DNA from: Dehalococcoidia bacterium
GTDB lineage: Bacteria > Chloroflexota > Dehalococcoidia > Tepidiformales > Tepidiformaceae
DNA length: 5,951 bases
Assembly (NCBI GenBank): GCA_023228745.1
Contig: JALOAP010000206.1
Coordinates: 1-5,951 of the forward strand
Direction: 5' to 3'
A program made the position numbers and the translations under genes. Positions within the stretch are counted from its first letter, which is position 1; each line of letters begins with the position of its first letter. Of this stretch, positions 4,852-5,951 are shown piece by piece. Below the pieces are notes generated by a model. It made no database searches, was not told where the DNA came from, and was given only the letters and a program-made list of their open reading frames with translations.

Positions 4852-5904
4852 ATGACGCGCGAAGAGATCCTTCGGCTGACTGACCTGACGAGCTGCGGCG
4901 GCTGAGCATCGAAAGCGGGCCCCGAGGCCCTGGCGCAGGTCCTGTCGCCACTCGCCGAGCTCTTCAACGCCAACCAACACCCGCAGGTGCTGGTTGGCCT
5001 CGGCGTGCCCGACGACGCCGCTGTCCTGCGCATCAACCGCACCACCGCCGTCGTCTCCACCCTCGACTTCTTCGCACCCGTCGTCGATGACCCGTTCGAG
5101 TACGGCGCCATTGCCGCGGCCAACGCCATGTCCGACGTATTCGCCATGGGCGGCGAGGTTGTTCTCGCGCTCAACATCGCCGCGTTCCCACAGGATCTCC
5201 CGCCCGGCGTGCAGACCGAGATCCTGCGCGGCGGTGCTGCCAAGGTGAGCGAAGCCGGTGGCGTCGTTGCCGGCGGGCATACCGTTTGGGACGCCGAGCC
5301 GAAGTACGGCATGAGCGTCCTCGGGCTCGTCCACCCGAACCGTATCCTGACCAAGTCGGCGCTTCGCCCGGGCGATATCCTCTACCTCACCAAGCCACTG
5401 GGGACGGGCACCCTGCTTTCCGCTGCGAAGCAGGACAGAGCCGAGGACGCCTGGATCGGCAGCGCGACCGAGTCGATGCTCCGGCTCAACCGCCACGCCT
5501 CACATCTCGTACGCGAATCGCGCCTGCGCGCCGCCACGGACGTCAGCGGCTTCGGTCTGCTCGGCCATCTCTGGGAAATGCTCACGCGGTCCGGCGTCGC
5601 CGCCCAAGTCGAGGCGGAGAAGGTCCCGCTGCTTCCCGGCGCACGCAACTGTTCCTCCCTCGGGATAGAGACTGGCGGCGGCCAACGTAACCGCTCCTGG
5701 GTCGGAGAGAACGCCGCAATCACTGCCGCCGTGGACTCGACGGTGAGCGCGCTGCTTTTCGACCCGCAGACCTCCGGCGGCCTGCTCTTCGGTTGCCCGG
5801 AGAGGCGTGCCCCGGCGCTGGAAGCGGCGTTCACTCACGACGAGGAGCCGCTCTGGCGCATCGGCAACGTGTACGCCGGCGACCCCCGGATCGTTGTGCG
5901 GTAA
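4852..5904 (+). CDS. selD: Selenide, water dikinase (selenophosphate synthase) with in-frame UGA for selenocysteine
   Basis: The true gene starts at ATG 4852, the only start after an in-frame stop at 4834-4836. It reads through TGA 4903-4905 to TAA 5902-5904, giving 350 residues, the normal SelD length. The start reads TSCGGUASKAGPEAL: Sec18 takes the place of the catalytic Cys17 of E. coli SelD, and Lys21 that of Lys20. Cys15 and Sec18 make a CxxU motif. Further family motifs are PDDAAVL (53-59), STLDFFAPVVDDPFEYG (70-85), AANAMSDVFAMGG with a metal-binding Asp95, AGGHT, TDVSGFGLLGH and DPQTSGGLL. The enzyme makes selenophosphate from selenide and ATP for tRNA-Sec and selenouridine. Starting at GTG 4987 instead would remove the whole catalytic loop. 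The amidase gene ends 55 bases upstream, so co-transcription is possible. No strong Shine-Dalgarno is seen. SelA, SelB and tRNA-Sec should exist elsewhere in the genome. Confidence 0.93.
4906..4949 (+). promoter_or_regulatory. Candidate bacterial SECIS element in selD
   Basis: The bases after the UGA can fold into two hairpins. The nearer pairs GGGCC (4917-4921) with GGCCC (4926-4930) around CCGA. The farther pairs GGCG (4932-4935) with CGCC (4946-4949) and CA with TG, with a bulged U (4945) and a GGUCC apical loop (4938-4942) lying 32 bases after the UGA. A GGU-type loop plus a bulged U at this distance is what SelB-binding bacterial SECIS elements show, although in E. coli fdhF the bulge is on the 5' side. 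Bacterial SECIS elements are coding and poorly conserved, so the exact fold is uncertain. Confidence 0.5.
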
Positions 5905-5916
5905 AGGAGCTGAAAC

Positions 5917-5943
5917 GCCCCCGGTAAGAGCAGCAGACGGGGC
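5917..5943 (+). terminator. Weak hairpin downstream of selD
   Basis: GCCCC (5917-5921) can pair with GGGGC (5939-5943), or CCCCG with CGGGG one register over, around a loop of about 15 bases. Only CCTT follows and the window ends at 5951. AAAGGAG at 5903-5909 overlaps the selD stop, but no start codon follows it at a usable distance. A terminator is possible but weak. Confidence 0.25.
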
Positions 5944-5951
5944 CTTCGACC

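Noticed and set aside
4852..4905. selD as a pseudogene with a nonsense codon
   Set aside because: The stop is TGA, lies at the catalytic Cys/Sec position, and similarity continues in the same frame on both sides with no frameshift.
5906..5951. Possible start of a tRNA-Sec (selC) gene after selD, because a CGCCCC-CGGT stretch resembles the D-arm of known tRNA-Sec
   Set aside because: The matching D-stem 3' arm is absent, and the expected anticodon arm with TCA does not appear in the remaining bases.

Overview
This is a GC-rich bacterial chromosomal window. The content (acyl-CoA dehydrogenase, stand-alone amidase-signature hydrolase, selenocysteine-containing SelD, guanidinium exporter under a guanidine-III-type riboswitch, GTG and TTG starts) would suit Chloroflexota or a deep-branching actinobacterium. 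That placement is inference, because the window has no phylogenetic marker. I see no phage, IS, CRISPR, tRNA or rRNA signal.

Layout. Positions 1-3300 are on the minus strand. From right to left they hold a 23-codon alanine-rich leader peptide with a transcription attenuator (3138-3279), a fold-type I PLP aminotransferase (1918-3105), a guanidine-III riboswitch (1824-1865) with a hairpin over the ribosome binding site, a Gdx/SugE-type SMR guanidinium exporter starting at TTG (1474-1794), an unrecognised 195-residue protein (759-1346), and the N-terminal 202 codons of an acyl-CoA dehydrogenase running off the left edge (1-606), with its own promoter candidate and a palindromic operator-like site. 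Positions 3387-5904 are on the plus strand and hold an amidase and then selD, whose in-frame TGA at 4903-4905 is best read as selenocysteine. A conventional gene call would start selD late and lose its catalytic residue.

How it works together. The window is rich in RNA-level control. The aminotransferase leader has the parts of a ribosome-mediated attenuator of the trp/his type: a short ORF with a start codon and a plausible ribosome site, eight consecutive Ala codons, a stop codon just before segment 2, and mutually exclusive 1:2, 2:3 and 3:4 pairings ending in a terminator. The sensed amino acid would be alanine, which implies that the enzyme makes alanine. The exporter is governed separately by guanidine. 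The SelD mRNA would need a SECIS element after its UGA, and a candidate hairpin is present. The alanine attenuator is the most novel feature. The riboswitch-exporter pair and the Sec-SelD are strong recognitions of known types in this context.
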